Source: Streptomyces griseoluteus (GTDB lineage Bacteria > Actinomycetota > Actinomycetes > Streptomycetales > Streptomycetaceae). From it: DNA of 64,000 bases. Each line of letters opens with the position of its first letter. Position 1 is the stretch's first letter. The stretch spans positions 62,001 to 126,000 of the forward strand of contig JOBE01000003.1 in the NCBI GenBank assembly GCA_000717735.1. Direction: 5' to 3'. Positions 1 through 8,098 of the stretch are shown one piece after another. The translations under genes were made by a program, and so were the position numbers. The notes under the pieces were generated by a model. That model saw nothing but the letters and a program-made list of their open reading frames with translations. It was not told where the DNA came from and did not search any database.

Positions 1-124
1 CCGACAGATCGTAGGACACGTCCGGGTCGACGCCCGCCGTCTCCATCGTGCCCAGCAGCAGCCGCCGGGCGAGCGGCACGCTCGCGGCCTCGCGCCGCAG
101 ATGGAGTGACCACCAGATGCTCAT
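1..124 (-). CDS. ATP-binding regulatory protein (partial, N-terminus only)
   Basis: Only the first 41 codons lie in the window; the gene continues past its left edge. The peptide begins MSIWWSLHLRREAASVPLAR and continues with LLLGTMETAGVDPD before running out. This opening is what I know from the small Streptomyces HATPase_c (GHKL) proteins related to anti-sigma factor kinases such as SpoIIAB/RsbW, whose Asn-box follows just beyond this point. The conserved ATP-binding residues themselves are outside the window, so the assignment rests on the N-terminal signature alone. The start is the ATG on the minus strand at 124. The gene is transcribed away from the copper cluster, so 125-349 is a divergent promoter region. 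Confidence 0.6.
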   Translation of the reverse strand, partial: MSIWWSLHLRREAASVPLARRLLLGTMETAGVDPDVSYDLS

Positions 125-349
125 GCTCCAGCCTCCCGGCAGCGGCTCGACGTATCGATACCTATTGCCGGACAGAACGCTTCGTAAGCGCCCGGAGGCG
201 ACAAGAGCGCTCGTTCGGCGGATGCACCGGGCCCGGAGGCGGTGTATGTCGGGCCGAACGCCAGTGCATGTCGGCTCGAAGGCGGCCAAGAGCGACCTTA
301 TGGACCTGCCTCATGCCGGTGGGGTCCCTGGTGCGATGATGGGCCCGCC

Positions 350-1147
350 ATGACTGCCCCCGCGCTCGCTCCACGGCTGCTGAGGGCCGCGGTGTTCACC
401 GCGGTCTGCGTCGTGCTGGCCGCGCTCGGGCACGCCATCGCCGCCTGCGCGGGAATCGCCCTGTGGACCCTGCTCGCCGGGTTCCTCGGCGTCTTCGGCA
501 TCACCCTCCTCCTCACGGGACGGGACCGCTCCCTCGGCTTCGTCGTCGGCGCCCTCGCCGGCGGACAGCTCGGCCTGCACGTCCTCTTCGGCCTGGGCCA
601 ACGCTCACTCGCCCTGAGCGCCCAGGCGGACGACGCCCTCGTCCGGATGGCGGCCCGGCTGGTGTGCGGAGCCGGGACCGGCTCCCTCAGCTCCGCCGAC
701 GCCGCCCGGATCGTCCGCGACGCCGGTCTCGACCCGGCCGTCGTGGGGACGGCCTCCGCCCCGGCCCACCCGGGACACGCGGCCGCCACGGCGACCGCGC
801 CCGCCGGTGAGCTGCTGCCGGGGCTGCCGATGCTCCTCGGCCACCTGCTCGCCGCGCTCGCCACGGGCTGGCTGCTGCGGCGCGGCGACCGCGCCCTGAG
901 CCGCCTCGTCGAACTCTCCGGGCAGGGCGCCACGGAGTTCGCCGAGTGCACCCTCGTCCGCTCGCTGCGGGCCGCGTTCCGTCTCGTACGGGCGCTCCTC
1001 AGCGGACTTTCGACGGCGCGGCCGACGGGGCCGGTGCGAACGGTCCGTACGGCCTCCGACTCGTCACCGCCGCCGGTGGCCGAGGCTCTCAAGAACACGG
1101 TGATCAGGCGCGGCCCGCCGGCCGCCGACTGCGTCCTCGCAGCCTGA
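350..1147 (+). CDS. Hypothetical membrane protein
   Basis: A 265-residue protein starting MTAPALAPRLLRAAVF. Hydrophobic stretches at about residues 10-30, 36-52, 58-80 and 165-185 suggest four membrane segments, with a soluble stretch of about 80 residues between the third and fourth and a basic, Ser/Thr-rich C-terminal tail. I do not recognise a family. The frame is open further upstream, but the ATG at 350 immediately precedes the first hydrophobic segment and is the natural start. It lies 164 bases upstream of a copper-handling operon in the same direction, so a role in metal handling is possible by location only. Confidence 0.6.
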   Translation: MTAPALAPRLLRAAVFTAVCVVLAALGHAIAACAGIALWTLLAGFLGVFGITLLLTGRDRSLGFVVGALAGGQLGLHVLFGLGQRSLALSAQADDALVRMAARLVCGAGTGSLSSADAARIVRDAGLDPAVVGTASAPAHPGHAAATATAPAGELLPGLPMLLGHLLAALATGWLLRRGDRALSRLVELSGQGATEFAECTLVRSLRAAFRLVRALLSGLSTARPTGPVRTVRTASDSSPPPVAEALKNTVIRRGPPAADCVLAA

Positions 1148-1311
1148 CCAGGCTGACGCAGTCCTCCGCGCCCGCCAGAGTCCGCCGCAGCCATCGCGCG
1201 CGGTCCGCTCGACGGGAACGGGGGCCGCGCACGTCCGCACGCCCGCGGAGTTCTCCTTCCGTCGGCGTGCCGGAACCCACCGTCCTTCTCCGAGCTGGAG
1301 TGTCTTCTGCC

Positions 1312-2121
1312 ATGACCGCTTTCCGTGTCTCCGCTTCCCGTGTCGCTGCTTCCCGCGTCTCCGCTGGCCGCGTCGCCCTCGCCGGTGGCATCGCCCTCTC
1401 CTCCGTCGTGCTGCTGTCCGGCACGGCCTTCGCGCACGTGAGCGTGCAGCCGGAGGGTGAGGCCGCCAAGGGCGGCTACGCGACCGTCAACATCAAGGTC
1501 CCGAACGAACGGGACAACGCCTCCACCGTGAAGGTCGAGGTCAACTTCCCGCTCGACCACCCGCTCGCCTCCGTCATGCCGCAGCCCGTTCCCGGCTGGA
1601 AGGCCGAGGTGACGAGGAGCAAGCTCAGCAAGCCGCTGGAGCTGCACGGCAAGACGATCAACGAGGCCGTCTCCAAGGTCACCTGGACCGCCGACGGTTC
1701 GAAGATCGGCCCCGGCCAGTTCCAGCAGTTCCCGCTCTCCCTCGGCCGGCTGCCCGAGGACACCGACCAGCTGGTCCTGAAGGCGATCCAGACGTACGAC
1801 AACAAGGAGGTCGTGCGCTGGATCGAGGAGCAGAAGGAGGGCGCGGAGGAGCCGCAGAACCCCGCCCCCGTCCTGAAGCTCGCCGCCGCCTCCGCCGACC
1901 ACCACGGCGCTGCCGCCAACCCGACCGGAGGCGCCTCGGCCGCCCCGTCCGCCTCCGCGCCCGCGGACGGGAAGGCGGGTCACGAGGACAAGACCGCCTC
2001 GCACAAGGAGACCGCCGACTCCTCCGACACCACGGCCCGGATCCTCGGCGTCCTCGGCATCCTCGTCGGTGTCGCCGGCGTCGCCTTCGGCGTCCTGGCC
2101 GGCCGTCGCCGCGCGCTCTGA
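1312..2121 (+). CDS. ycnI: YcnI family copper-binding membrane-anchored protein
   Basis: A 269-residue exported protein of the YcnI (DUF1775) family. The start ATG at 1312 gives a signal sequence ending in an Ala-Phe-Ala site, after which the mature protein begins HVSVQPEGEAAKGGYATVN. In YcnI proteins the newly exposed N-terminal His forms the copper site with a nearby Trp, and a His is in the right place here. The domain is followed by a low-complexity Ala/Ser/His linker (about residues 185-235) and a C-terminal membrane helix ending GRRRAL. It leads the envelope copper operon (YcnI, Sco, PCuAC, CopCD, Dyp peroxidase); the gap to the next gene is 37 bases. The open frame reaches far upstream but shows no signal peptide there. 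Confidence 0.88.
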   Translation: MTAFRVSASRVAASRVSAGRVALAGGIALSSVVLLSGTAFAHVSVQPEGEAAKGGYATVNIKVPNERDNASTVKVEVNFPLDHPLASVMPQPVPGWKAEVTRSKLSKPLELHGKTINEAVSKVTWTADGSKIGPGQFQQFPLSLGRLPEDTDQLVLKAIQTYDNKEVVRWIEEQKEGAEEPQNPAPVLKLAAASADHHGAAANPTGGASAAPSASAPADGKAGHEDKTASHKETADSSDTTARILGVLGILVGVAGVAFGVLAGRRRAL

Positions 2122-2158
2122 CGGCCTCACCCACCCGAGAAAACCTGAAAGAAGCACC

Positions 2159-2878
2159 ATGTCTGCAGAGAAGACGCCCGGGGCGGACACGGCCCGTCCC
2201 GGGCGGCGCACCCCGCTGATCGTCGCCGCGGTCGCGATCGTCGCCGCACTCGGTATCACCGCCGCCGTCAGCCTCGGCGACGACGACAAGCCTTCCGGCA
2301 CCGGCTCCAGCTCGATCGCGGAGGTCTCCGGGGGCACCGACCCCACCAAGGCCGCCACGGTCCTCGACCGGCCCTTCACCAAGCCCGCGCTCGTCCTCAC
2401 CGACACCAAGGGCGAGAAGTACGACCTGCGCGAGCGGACCAAGGGCAAGCCGACGCTCATCTACTTCGGCTACACCCACTGCCCCGACGTCTGCCCCATG
2501 ACGATGAGCAACATCGCCATCGCCAAGAAGCAGCTGCCCAAGGCCGACCAGGACAAGCTCCAGGTCGTCTTCGTCACCACCGACCCCGAGCGGGACACCC
2601 CCGCCGAACTCGCCAAGTGGCTGCCCGCCGCCGGTGACTCCTCCTTCACCGGTCTCACCGGCGACTTCTCCGCCATCCAGGCCGGGGCCCGGCAGATCGG
2701 AATCGGCATCGACCCGCCGAAGAAGGGGACGGACGGCAAGGTCGTCTCCATGCACGGAGCACAGGTGATCGCCTTCTCGCCCACGACCGACCAGGGCTAC
2801 GTCCTGTACGGCGAGGACGCGAGCATCGACGACTACGCCAAGGACCTGCCGAAGCTCGTCAAGGGGGAGAACCCGTGA
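2159..2878 (+). CDS. SCO1/SenC family copper chaperone (thioredoxin-like)
   Basis: A 239-residue membrane-anchored Sco protein. A cytoplasmic stretch (1-20) precedes one membrane helix (about 21-42, PLIVAAVAIVAALGITAAVS). The extracytoplasmic thioredoxin fold carries the copper-binding CxxxC motif in FGYTHCPDVCPMTMSN and the distal His ligand in VVSMHGAQVIAFSP. Sco proteins deliver Cu to cytochrome c oxidase; in S. lividans the Sco protein also supplies copper for the radical oxidase GlxA and development (known from that species). Its stop overlaps the start of the downstream PCuAC lipoprotein by four bases, so the two are translationally coupled. Confidence 0.92.
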   Translation: MSAEKTPGADTARPGRRTPLIVAAVAIVAALGITAAVSLGDDDKPSGTGSSSIAEVSGGTDPTKAATVLDRPFTKPALVLTDTKGEKYDLRERTKGKPTLIYFGYTHCPDVCPMTMSNIAIAKKQLPKADQDKLQVVFVTTDPERDTPAELAKWLPAAGDSSFTGLTGDFSAIQAGARQIGIGIDPPKKGTDGKVVSMHGAQVIAFSPTTDQGYVLYGEDASIDDYAKDLPKLVKGENP

Positions 2879-3336
2879 ACCGCCGCACCACCGCCCTGTC
2901 CGCCGCCGCCGTGGCGCTCGCCGCCGCTCTCGCGCTGACCGGGTGTTCGTCCGCGTCGGGTGGCGACAAGCCCGAGCTCAAGGTCAGCGGCGCGTTCATG
3001 CCCCAGCCGGTGATGGACATGGCCGGCGGCTTCCTCACCATCACCAACGGCAGCGGCACGGCGGACAAGCTCACCTCGGTCACCAGCCCCATCTCGGACG
3101 ACGTCACCATCCACGAGACGAAGAACCAGAAGATGCAGGAGGTGAAGTCCTTCGACATCCCCGCCAACGGCACGCTCTCCCTCGAACGGGGCGGCAACCA
3201 CATCATGTTCATGGAACTGAAGAAGAAGCCGAAGCAGGGCGAGAAGGTCAGCATCGAGCTCCACTTCGAGAAGTCCGACCCCATCAAGGTCGACCTTCCC
3301 GTCGAAGCCGCCGGCCACAACCCGCGGCAGCACTGA
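2875..3336 (+). CDS. PCuAC family copper chaperone lipoprotein (ECuC-like)
   Basis: A 153-residue lipoprotein. It starts at a GTG that overlaps the sco stop (GTGA). The signal peptide has a lipobox LALTGCSSA, so the mature protein is anchored at the Cys near residue 23. The rest is a PCuAC (DUF461) beta domain with the copper ligands visible as His-Glu-Thr-Lys followed by Met (TIHETKNQKMQEV) and a distal NHIMFM, matching the His-x6-Met ... His-x-Met layout of the family. PCuAC proteins pass Cu(I) to Sco or to the CuA site; the coupling to sco supports this partnership. The equivalent S. lividans protein is called ECuC. Confidence 0.92.
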   Translation: MNRRTTALSAAAVALAAALALTGCSSASGGDKPELKVSGAFMPQPVMDMAGGFLTITNGSGTADKLTSVTSPISDDVTIHETKNQKMQEVKSFDIPANGTLSLERGGNHIMFMELKKKPKQGEKVSIELHFEKSDPIKVDLPVEAAGHNPRQH

Positions 3337-3389
3337 GCGCACTGACTGCGTTGACGGAATGCAGACAGAACTGACGGAGTGACCCAGAG

Positions 3390-5351
3390 ATGACAACCAC
3401 CGCCCCGCGCCTCGGTACCGCCCTGGCCCGGCTGCTGATCCTCGCGGCCGCGCTGCTCGGCACCCTGCTCGCCGGTGCCGCCCCCGCGTCCGCGCACGCG
3501 GCGCTGACCGGAAGCGATCCGAAGAACGGGGCGGTGGTCGCCACCGCGCCCAAGGAGGTCAACCTCACCTTCTCCGAACAGGTCGCCATGAGCGCCGACT
3601 CCATCCGGGTCCTCGACCCGGCGGGCCGGCGGGCCGACACCGGCGAGATACGCGACCTGTGCAGCGGCTCCGTCGTCCGGTACGGGGTGGGGCTCCGCGC
3701 CGGTCTGCCCGACGGCACGTACACCGTCGCCTGGCAGACCGTCTCGGCCGACAGCCACCCCATCTCCGGCGCCTTCACCTTCTCCATCGGCGCCCCCTCC
3801 ACGACGTCCGTCGCCCTGCCCGACCGGCCGGCGGGCGGCGGCCTGGTCGGCGCCCTCTACGGCATCTCGCGGTACCTGTCGTACGCCGGATTCGCCGTCC
3901 TCGTCGGCGGCGGCGCCTTCGTCCTGGCCTGCTGGCCGCGGGGCGCGAGCGTCCGGCCCGTCCAGCAGACGGTGGTCCGGGGGTGGCTGACCCTCACCGG
4001 CGCCACCCTCGCCATGCTGCTGCTGCGCAATCCGTACACCGGCTCCGGAGAACTCTCCGACGCCTTCGACCTGGCCGGCCTGAAGGCCGTCCTGGAGACC
4101 AAGACCGGGGCCGCACTCACCTCCCGGCTGCTGCTGCTCGGCGCGGCCGCGCTCTTCGTGGCCGTCCTCTTCGGCGCCTACGCCCGGCGCACCGACCCGA
4201 AGGAGAAGAAGGACCTCACCTTCGGGCTCGCCATCGGCGGCAGCGTCGTCGCGGCCGGTATCGCCGGCACCTGGGCCCTGGCCGAACACGCCTCGACCGG
4301 TCTCCAGCCGGGCATCGCCATGCCGGTCGACATCCTGCACCTCCTCGCCGTCGCCGCCTGGCTCGGCGGTCTCACGGTGCTGCTGGTGTCCCTCTACCGG
4401 GCGCCGTCCGTCGAACGCTCGGCGGTCGAGCGCTTCTCCAAGGTGGCCTTCGGCGCGGTCGCCGTCCTCGCGGCCACCGGGCTCTACCAGTCCTGGCGCC
4501 AGGTCGGCTCCTGGTCGGCGCTGACGGGCACGCGCTACGGGCAACTGCTGCTCGTCAAGATCGGCCTGATGTGCGTCCTCCTCGGCATCGCCTGGATCTC
4601 GCGCCGCTGGATCCAGCGCCTCGCCGACCCGACGCCGTCCGAAGCTGCCGAGACGACCGAGACGACCGTGGCGACTGACAAGGCCGAGGAAGGCGAGGAG
4701 GCCCAGGAGACCGATGACGCCGATAAAGCCGACGAAGCCGACGGGGCGGCCTCGGAGGCCGGAGCCGTCGACCCCCAGCGGGCCGCTCAGCTCGCCCGCC
4801 AGCGCGCCGCCGTCGCCACCGCGCGGCGCAAGCGGGAGCGGGACGCCGACCCCGAGCGGGCCGGTCTGCGCCGCTCCGTGCTGACCGAGGCGGCCGTCGC
4901 CGTCGTGCTCCTCGCCGTGACCACCGTCCTCACCTCGACCGAGCCCGGCCGCACCGAGGAGGAGGCCGCGCAGGGCACCACCGCCTCCGGTCCTGCCGCC
5001 GTGCCCGACCGGCCCGTCGACATCCGGTTGCCCTTCGACACCGGCGGCGTCGACGGCAAGGGCGTCGTCCGGCTCAGCCTCGACCCGGGCCGCACCGGCG
5101 CCAACGCGCTCCACCTCTTCGTCGAGCGCCCCAACGGCAAACCCCTGGACGTTCCCGAGATCAAGGTCGCCTTCACCCTGGAGGCGAAGAACGTCGGCCC
5201 GCTGCCCGTGGCCCCCGACCGGATCCAGACCGGCCACTGGACCGCCAGCGGCGTCCAGATCCCGATGTCCGGCGAGTGGCGGATCCAGGTGACCGTCCGT
5301 ACCTCCGAGATCGACCAGACCACCATCGACAAGAACGTGAAGATCGGCTGA
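3390..5351 (+). CDS. CopC-CopD fusion copper transport/resistance protein
   Basis: A 653-residue protein combining a periplasmic-type CopC domain with a multi-spanning CopD domain, as in YcnJ. A signal peptide (1-about 33) ends Ala-Ser-Ala-His-Ala, giving a mature N-terminal His typical of the Cu(II) site, with the second ligand region DSHPISG near residue 120. Membrane helices follow from about 145 to 410. A very acidic, repetitive Glu/Ala/Asp/Thr linker (about 412-455) and an Arg/Ala-rich segment separate the CopD core from a further helix (about 490-510, TEAAVAVVLLAVTTVL) and a C-terminal extracytoplasmic beta domain of about 130 residues. It probably imports or handles copper for the Sco/PCuAC/DtpA route. 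It is 53 bases after the PCuAC gene and three bases before the peroxidase. Confidence 0.9.
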   Translation: MTTTAPRLGTALARLLILAAALLGTLLAGAAPASAHAALTGSDPKNGAVVATAPKEVNLTFSEQVAMSADSIRVLDPAGRRADTGEIRDLCSGSVVRYGVGLRAGLPDGTYTVAWQTVSADSHPISGAFTFSIGAPSTTSVALPDRPAGGGLVGALYGISRYLSYAGFAVLVGGGAFVLACWPRGASVRPVQQTVVRGWLTLTGATLAMLLLRNPYTGSGELSDAFDLAGLKAVLETKTGAALTSRLLLLGAAALFVAVLFGAYARRTDPKEKKDLTFGLAIGGSVVAAGIAGTWALAEHASTGLQPGIAMPVDILHLLAVAAWLGGLTVLLVSLYRAPSVERSAVERFSKVAFGAVAVLAATGLYQSWRQVGSWSALTGTRYGQLLLVKIGLMCVLLGIAWISRRWIQRLADPTPSEAAETTETTVATDKAEEGEEAQETDDADKADEADGAASEAGAVDPQRAAQLARQRAAVATARRKRERDADPERAGLRRSVLTEAAVAVVLLAVTTVLTSTEPGRTEEEAAQGTTASGPAAVPDRPVDIRLPFDTGGVDGKGVVRLSLDPGRTGANALHLFVERPNGKPLDVPEIKVAFTLEAKNVGPLPVAPDRIQTGHWTASGVQIPMSGEWRIQVTVRTSEIDQTTIDKNVKIG

Positions 5352-5354
5352 CCC

Positions 5355-6629
5355 GTGATCGAGAACGACAACCTTGAGATCTCCCGACGCCGCCTGCTCG
5401 GCACCGTCGGCGCCGCGGGCGCGGCCGGGCTCGTCATCGGCGCGGCCGGTGGCGTCGGAGTCACCTCGGCCGTGTCGGGCGACTCCGCCGCCACCGCCGG
5501 GACCGGCGCCGGCGGCGCCCCTGCACTGACCACGGTCGGTGCGACCGAGGTGATGTTTCACGGGAAACATCAGGCCGGCATCACCGACCCTCTCCAGTCG
5601 CGTGGCCATCTGATCGCCTTCGACCTCGCGCCGGGCGCCGGCCGCAAGGAGGCCGTCGCTCTGCTGCGCCGCTGGTCGGCGACGGCGAAGGCCGTGATGT
5701 CGGGCGAGGCTCCCACCGGGGACACCGGTATCGCGCTCGACGCGGGTCCCTCGTCCCTCACGGTCACGTTCGGCTTCGGCCGTACGTTCTTCGACCGCAC
5801 CGGACTCACCGCGCGGCGCCCCACCAAGCTCGACCCGCTGCCCGCGTTCTCCGCCGACGCCCTGGACCCCCGGCGCTCCGAGGGCGACCTGTGGGTGCAG
5901 ATCGGTGCCGACGACGCCCTCGTCGCCTTCCACGCGCTGCGTGCGCTGCAGAAGGACGCGGGCGACGCGGCCCGGGTGCGCTGGCAGATGAACGGCTTCA
6001 ACCGCTCGGCCGGCGCCACCGCGAAGCCCATGACCGCCCGCAACCTCATGGGCCAGGTCGACGGCACGGGCAACCCGAAGGTGACCGATCCCGACTTCGA
6101 CCGGCGGATCTTCGTCCCGGCCGGGGTCACCGGCGCGGAGGAGTGGATGGCCGGCGGCTCGTACGCGGTGGTGCGCCGGATCCGGATGCTGCTGGACGAC
6201 TGGGAGAAGCTGCCGCTCGACCGGCAGGAGAAGGTGATCGGGCGCCGGAAGTCCGACGGGGCCCCGCTCACCGGCGGCACGGAGACCACCGAGCTGGACC
6301 TGAACAAGTTCGGGCCCGACGGGGAGCTGGTCATCCCGGACAACGCGCACTCCCGGATCTCCGCCCCCGAACAGAACGGCGGGGCGGCGATGCTGCGCAG
6401 ACCGTTCTCCTTCCATGACGGCATCGGCCCGGACGGGACGCCGGACGCCGGTCTTCTCTTCGTCTGCTGGCAGGCGGATCCGCTCAGGGGCTTCGTCCCG
6501 GTGCAGCGCAAGCTCGACCGGGGCGACGCGCTGTCCGCGTTCATCCGTCACGAGTCGAGCGGCCTCTTCGCCGTCCCGGGCGGCCCCGCCGAGGGCGAGT
6601 ACGTGGGGCAGCGGCTTCTGGAGTCGTGA
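5355..6629 (+). CDS. dtpA: Tat-exported Dyp-type peroxidase (DtpA-like)
   Basis: A 424-residue dye-decolourising haem peroxidase exported in folded form. The GTG start at 5355 gives a twin-arginine signal (SRRRLLGTVGAAGAAG), followed by a hydrophobic Ala/Gly stretch. The Dyp signature GxxDG is seen as GQVDGTGNPKV, and the C-terminal haem region contains LRRPFSFHDGIG. In S. lividans DtpA works with Sco and GlxA in copper-dependent morphogenesis; being three bases after the CopCD gene in a copper operon fits this exactly. EfeB, the iron-linked Dyp relative, is an alternative name, but no efeU/efeO genes are present. A near-perfect ParB-type palindrome lies inside the 5' part of this gene (5554-5569). 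Confidence 0.92.
   Translation: MIENDNLEISRRRLLGTVGAAGAAGLVIGAAGGVGVTSAVSGDSAATAGTGAGGAPALTTVGATEVMFHGKHQAGITDPLQSRGHLIAFDLAPGAGRKEAVALLRRWSATAKAVMSGEAPTGDTGIALDAGPSSLTVTFGFGRTFFDRTGLTARRPTKLDPLPAFSADALDPRRSEGDLWVQIGADDALVAFHALRALQKDAGDAARVRWQMNGFNRSAGATAKPMTARNLMGQVDGTGNPKVTDPDFDRRIFVPAGVTGAEEWMAGGSYAVVRRIRMLLDDWEKLPLDRQEKVIGRRKSDGAPLTGGTETTELDLNKFGPDGELVIPDNAHSRISAPEQNGGAAMLRRPFSFHDGIGPDGTPDAGLLFVCWQADPLRGFVPVQRKLDRGDALSAFIRHESSGLFAVPGGPAEGEYVGQRLLES
5554..5569. other. parS-like site (one mismatch) inside dtpA
   Basis: TGTTTCACGGGAAACA is the Streptomyces/Bacillus ParB target with a single central change (CACGTG to CACGGG). It lies in codons for Met-Phe-His-Gly-Lys-His near residue 70 of the peroxidase. 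Binding is uncertain because the mismatch is at the dyad centre. Confidence 0.5.
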
Positions 6630-6677
6630 CCCCTCGGACGGGCGGCCCGCGACCCCGGCGCGCATTAGGGTGACGGT

Positions 6678-7613
6678 ATGTCCGCCACCCGGTACACGTA
6701 TCTCGGCCCCGAGGGCACCTTCACCGAGGCCGCGCTGCGTACGCTGCCCGAGGCCGCGACGAGGGAACTCGTCCCCATGGTCTCGGTCCCGGCCGCACTC
6801 GACGCCGTACGGAACGGGGAGGCCGCCGCCGCGCTCGTACCGATCGAGAACTCGGTCGAGGGCGGGGTGACCGCGACCCTGGACGAGCTGGCCTCCGGCG
6901 AGCCGCTGATGATCTACCGCGAGGTGCTGCTGCCGATCGCCTTCGCGCTGCTCGTGCGGCCGGGGACCAAGCTGTCGGACATCAAGACGGTGACGGGTCA
7001 CCCGGTGGCCCAGCCGCAGGTCCGCAACTGGATGCGCGCGAACCTGCCCGAGGCCCTGTGGGAATCGGCCGCGTCCAACGCGGACGGGGCCCGGCTGGTG
7101 CAGGAGGGCCGCTTCGACGCCGCCTTCGCGGGGGAGTTCGCGGCAGCCACGTACGGCCTCGAAGCGCTGGTCACCGAGATCCACGACGCGGAGAACGCCG
7201 AGACCCGGTTCGTGCTGGTGGGTCGGCCCGCCAGGCCGGCGGCTCCGACCGGCGCGGACAAGACCTCGGTGGTGCTGTGGCTGGGTGACGATCATCCGGG
7301 TGCCCTCCTCGAACTGCTCCAGGAATTCGCGGTGCGCGGGGTGAATCTGATGCTGATCCAGTCCCGGCCCACGGGGGCGGGGATCGGGAACTACTGCTTC
7401 GCCGTGGACGCCGAGGGCCATATCTCGGACCGGCGGGTGGGCGAGGCGCTGATGGGGCTCAAGCGGATCTGCCCCCAGGTGCGCTTCCTCGGCTCGTACC
7501 CCAGGGCGGGTATGGCGGTCGAGGAGGTACGGGCGCTGCGGCGCGGCACCTCGGACGGGGAGTTCATGGCGGCCTCCGACTGGCTGGCGAGGGCCCAGGA
7601 CGGTCGGGCCTGA
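6678..7613 (+). CDS. pheA: Prephenate dehydratase
   Basis: A 311-residue enzyme converting prephenate to phenylpyruvate in phenylalanine synthesis. The catalytic domain begins at once (TYLGPEGTFTEAAL), includes PIENSVEGGVTATLDEL, and ends with the conserved Thr-Arg-Phe motif in ETRFVLVG. A C-terminal ACT domain (about 200-280) provides phenylalanine feedback; its effector signature reads IQSRPTGAG rather than the usual IESRP. The stretch CATTAGGGTGACGGT just before the ATG contains a possible -10 (TAGGGT), which would give a leaderless or nearly leaderless transcript. A strong hairpin follows at 7627. It is 48 bases after dtpA but probably a separate unit. Confidence 0.95.
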   Translation: MSATRYTYLGPEGTFTEAALRTLPEAATRELVPMVSVPAALDAVRNGEAAAALVPIENSVEGGVTATLDELASGEPLMIYREVLLPIAFALLVRPGTKLSDIKTVTGHPVAQPQVRNWMRANLPEALWESAASNADGARLVQEGRFDAAFAGEFAAATYGLEALVTEIHDAENAETRFVLVGRPARPAAPTGADKTSVVLWLGDDHPGALLELLQEFAVRGVNLMLIQSRPTGAGIGNYCFAVDAEGHISDRRVGEALMGLKRICPQVRFLGSYPRAGMAVEEVRALRRGTSDGEFMAASDWLARAQDGRA

Positions 7614-7626
7614 CCCGATGGTGACG

Positions 7627-7652
7627 GAACGCTCCCTTCGCCGGGAGCGTTC
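7627..7652. terminator. Hairpin terminator after pheA
   Basis: Perfect 10-bp stem GAACGCTCCC / GGGAGCGTTC with a six-base loop, 13 bases after the pheA stop. There is no T-run, as is usual in Streptomyces. Confidence 0.75.
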
Positions 7653-7986
7653 GTCCACAGGCGCGAACCGATAGTCCTACCTGCATATTTTTCAGTTACC
7701 CACAGCAGTTATCCACAGGGGCTCCCGCAACCTGGGGACAAGTCGACAGCCCGCCCCGACAAGGTCGACAAATCGCCCTAGCCACTCCCCGCACGCATCA
7801 CCCCTGTCCACAGCACCTAGGGGCTCCGCCGTCAGCGCACTTCGCTCGACCAACTCTTTGGAGCGAGCAATTCCCACCCAAATGAGTGCCTCAATGACGT
7901 TTGATCACGGAATTCCCAGGTGCGGGGCGGGAAATCCATGCGATCTTTCCCGTAGTCCACAGATCTTCCGCACAGCCTGTGGATAA
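7651..7986. promoter_or_regulatory. DnaA-box cluster in the pheA-serS spacer
   Basis: This 485-base spacer (7614-8098) holds no convincing gene but several 9-mers matching the Streptomyces DnaA box, (T/C)(T/C)(G/A/C)TCCACA: TCGTCCACA at 7651, TTATCCACA at 7709, CTGTCCACA at 7804 and TTATCCACA on the minus strand at 7978-7986. Near-matches occur at 7696 (TTACCCACA), 7733-7741 (minus, TTGTCCCCA) and 7953 (TAGTCCACA). Clusters of high-affinity DnaA boxes away from oriC were described in S. coelicolor (named H24, D78 and H69), and one of these limits replication initiation; this spacer is a good candidate for the orthologous locus. Boxes were found by eye; binding is inferred. Confidence 0.75.
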
Positions 7987-8098
7987 CTGAATGCGTGGAC
8001 CTGGATCACACCAATTCACAGGGTGCCAATTCGGGCAAAACAACACGCGTGACGTTATCCGGTGGGGGCGGGCGAACGGGCACCGGTAGCCTGGTGGG

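Noticed and set aside
298..2460. Minus-strand open frame over the YcnI and Sco genes
   Set aside because: Same reason: low-complexity translation, no start with a ribosome site, and well-supported genes on the other strand.
2859..7658. Very long minus-strand open frame antisense to the copper cluster and pheA
   Set aside because: High G+C makes long antisense frames by chance. Its translation is repetitive in Gly, Arg, Val and Asp with no domain, and the plus strand carries recognised genes.
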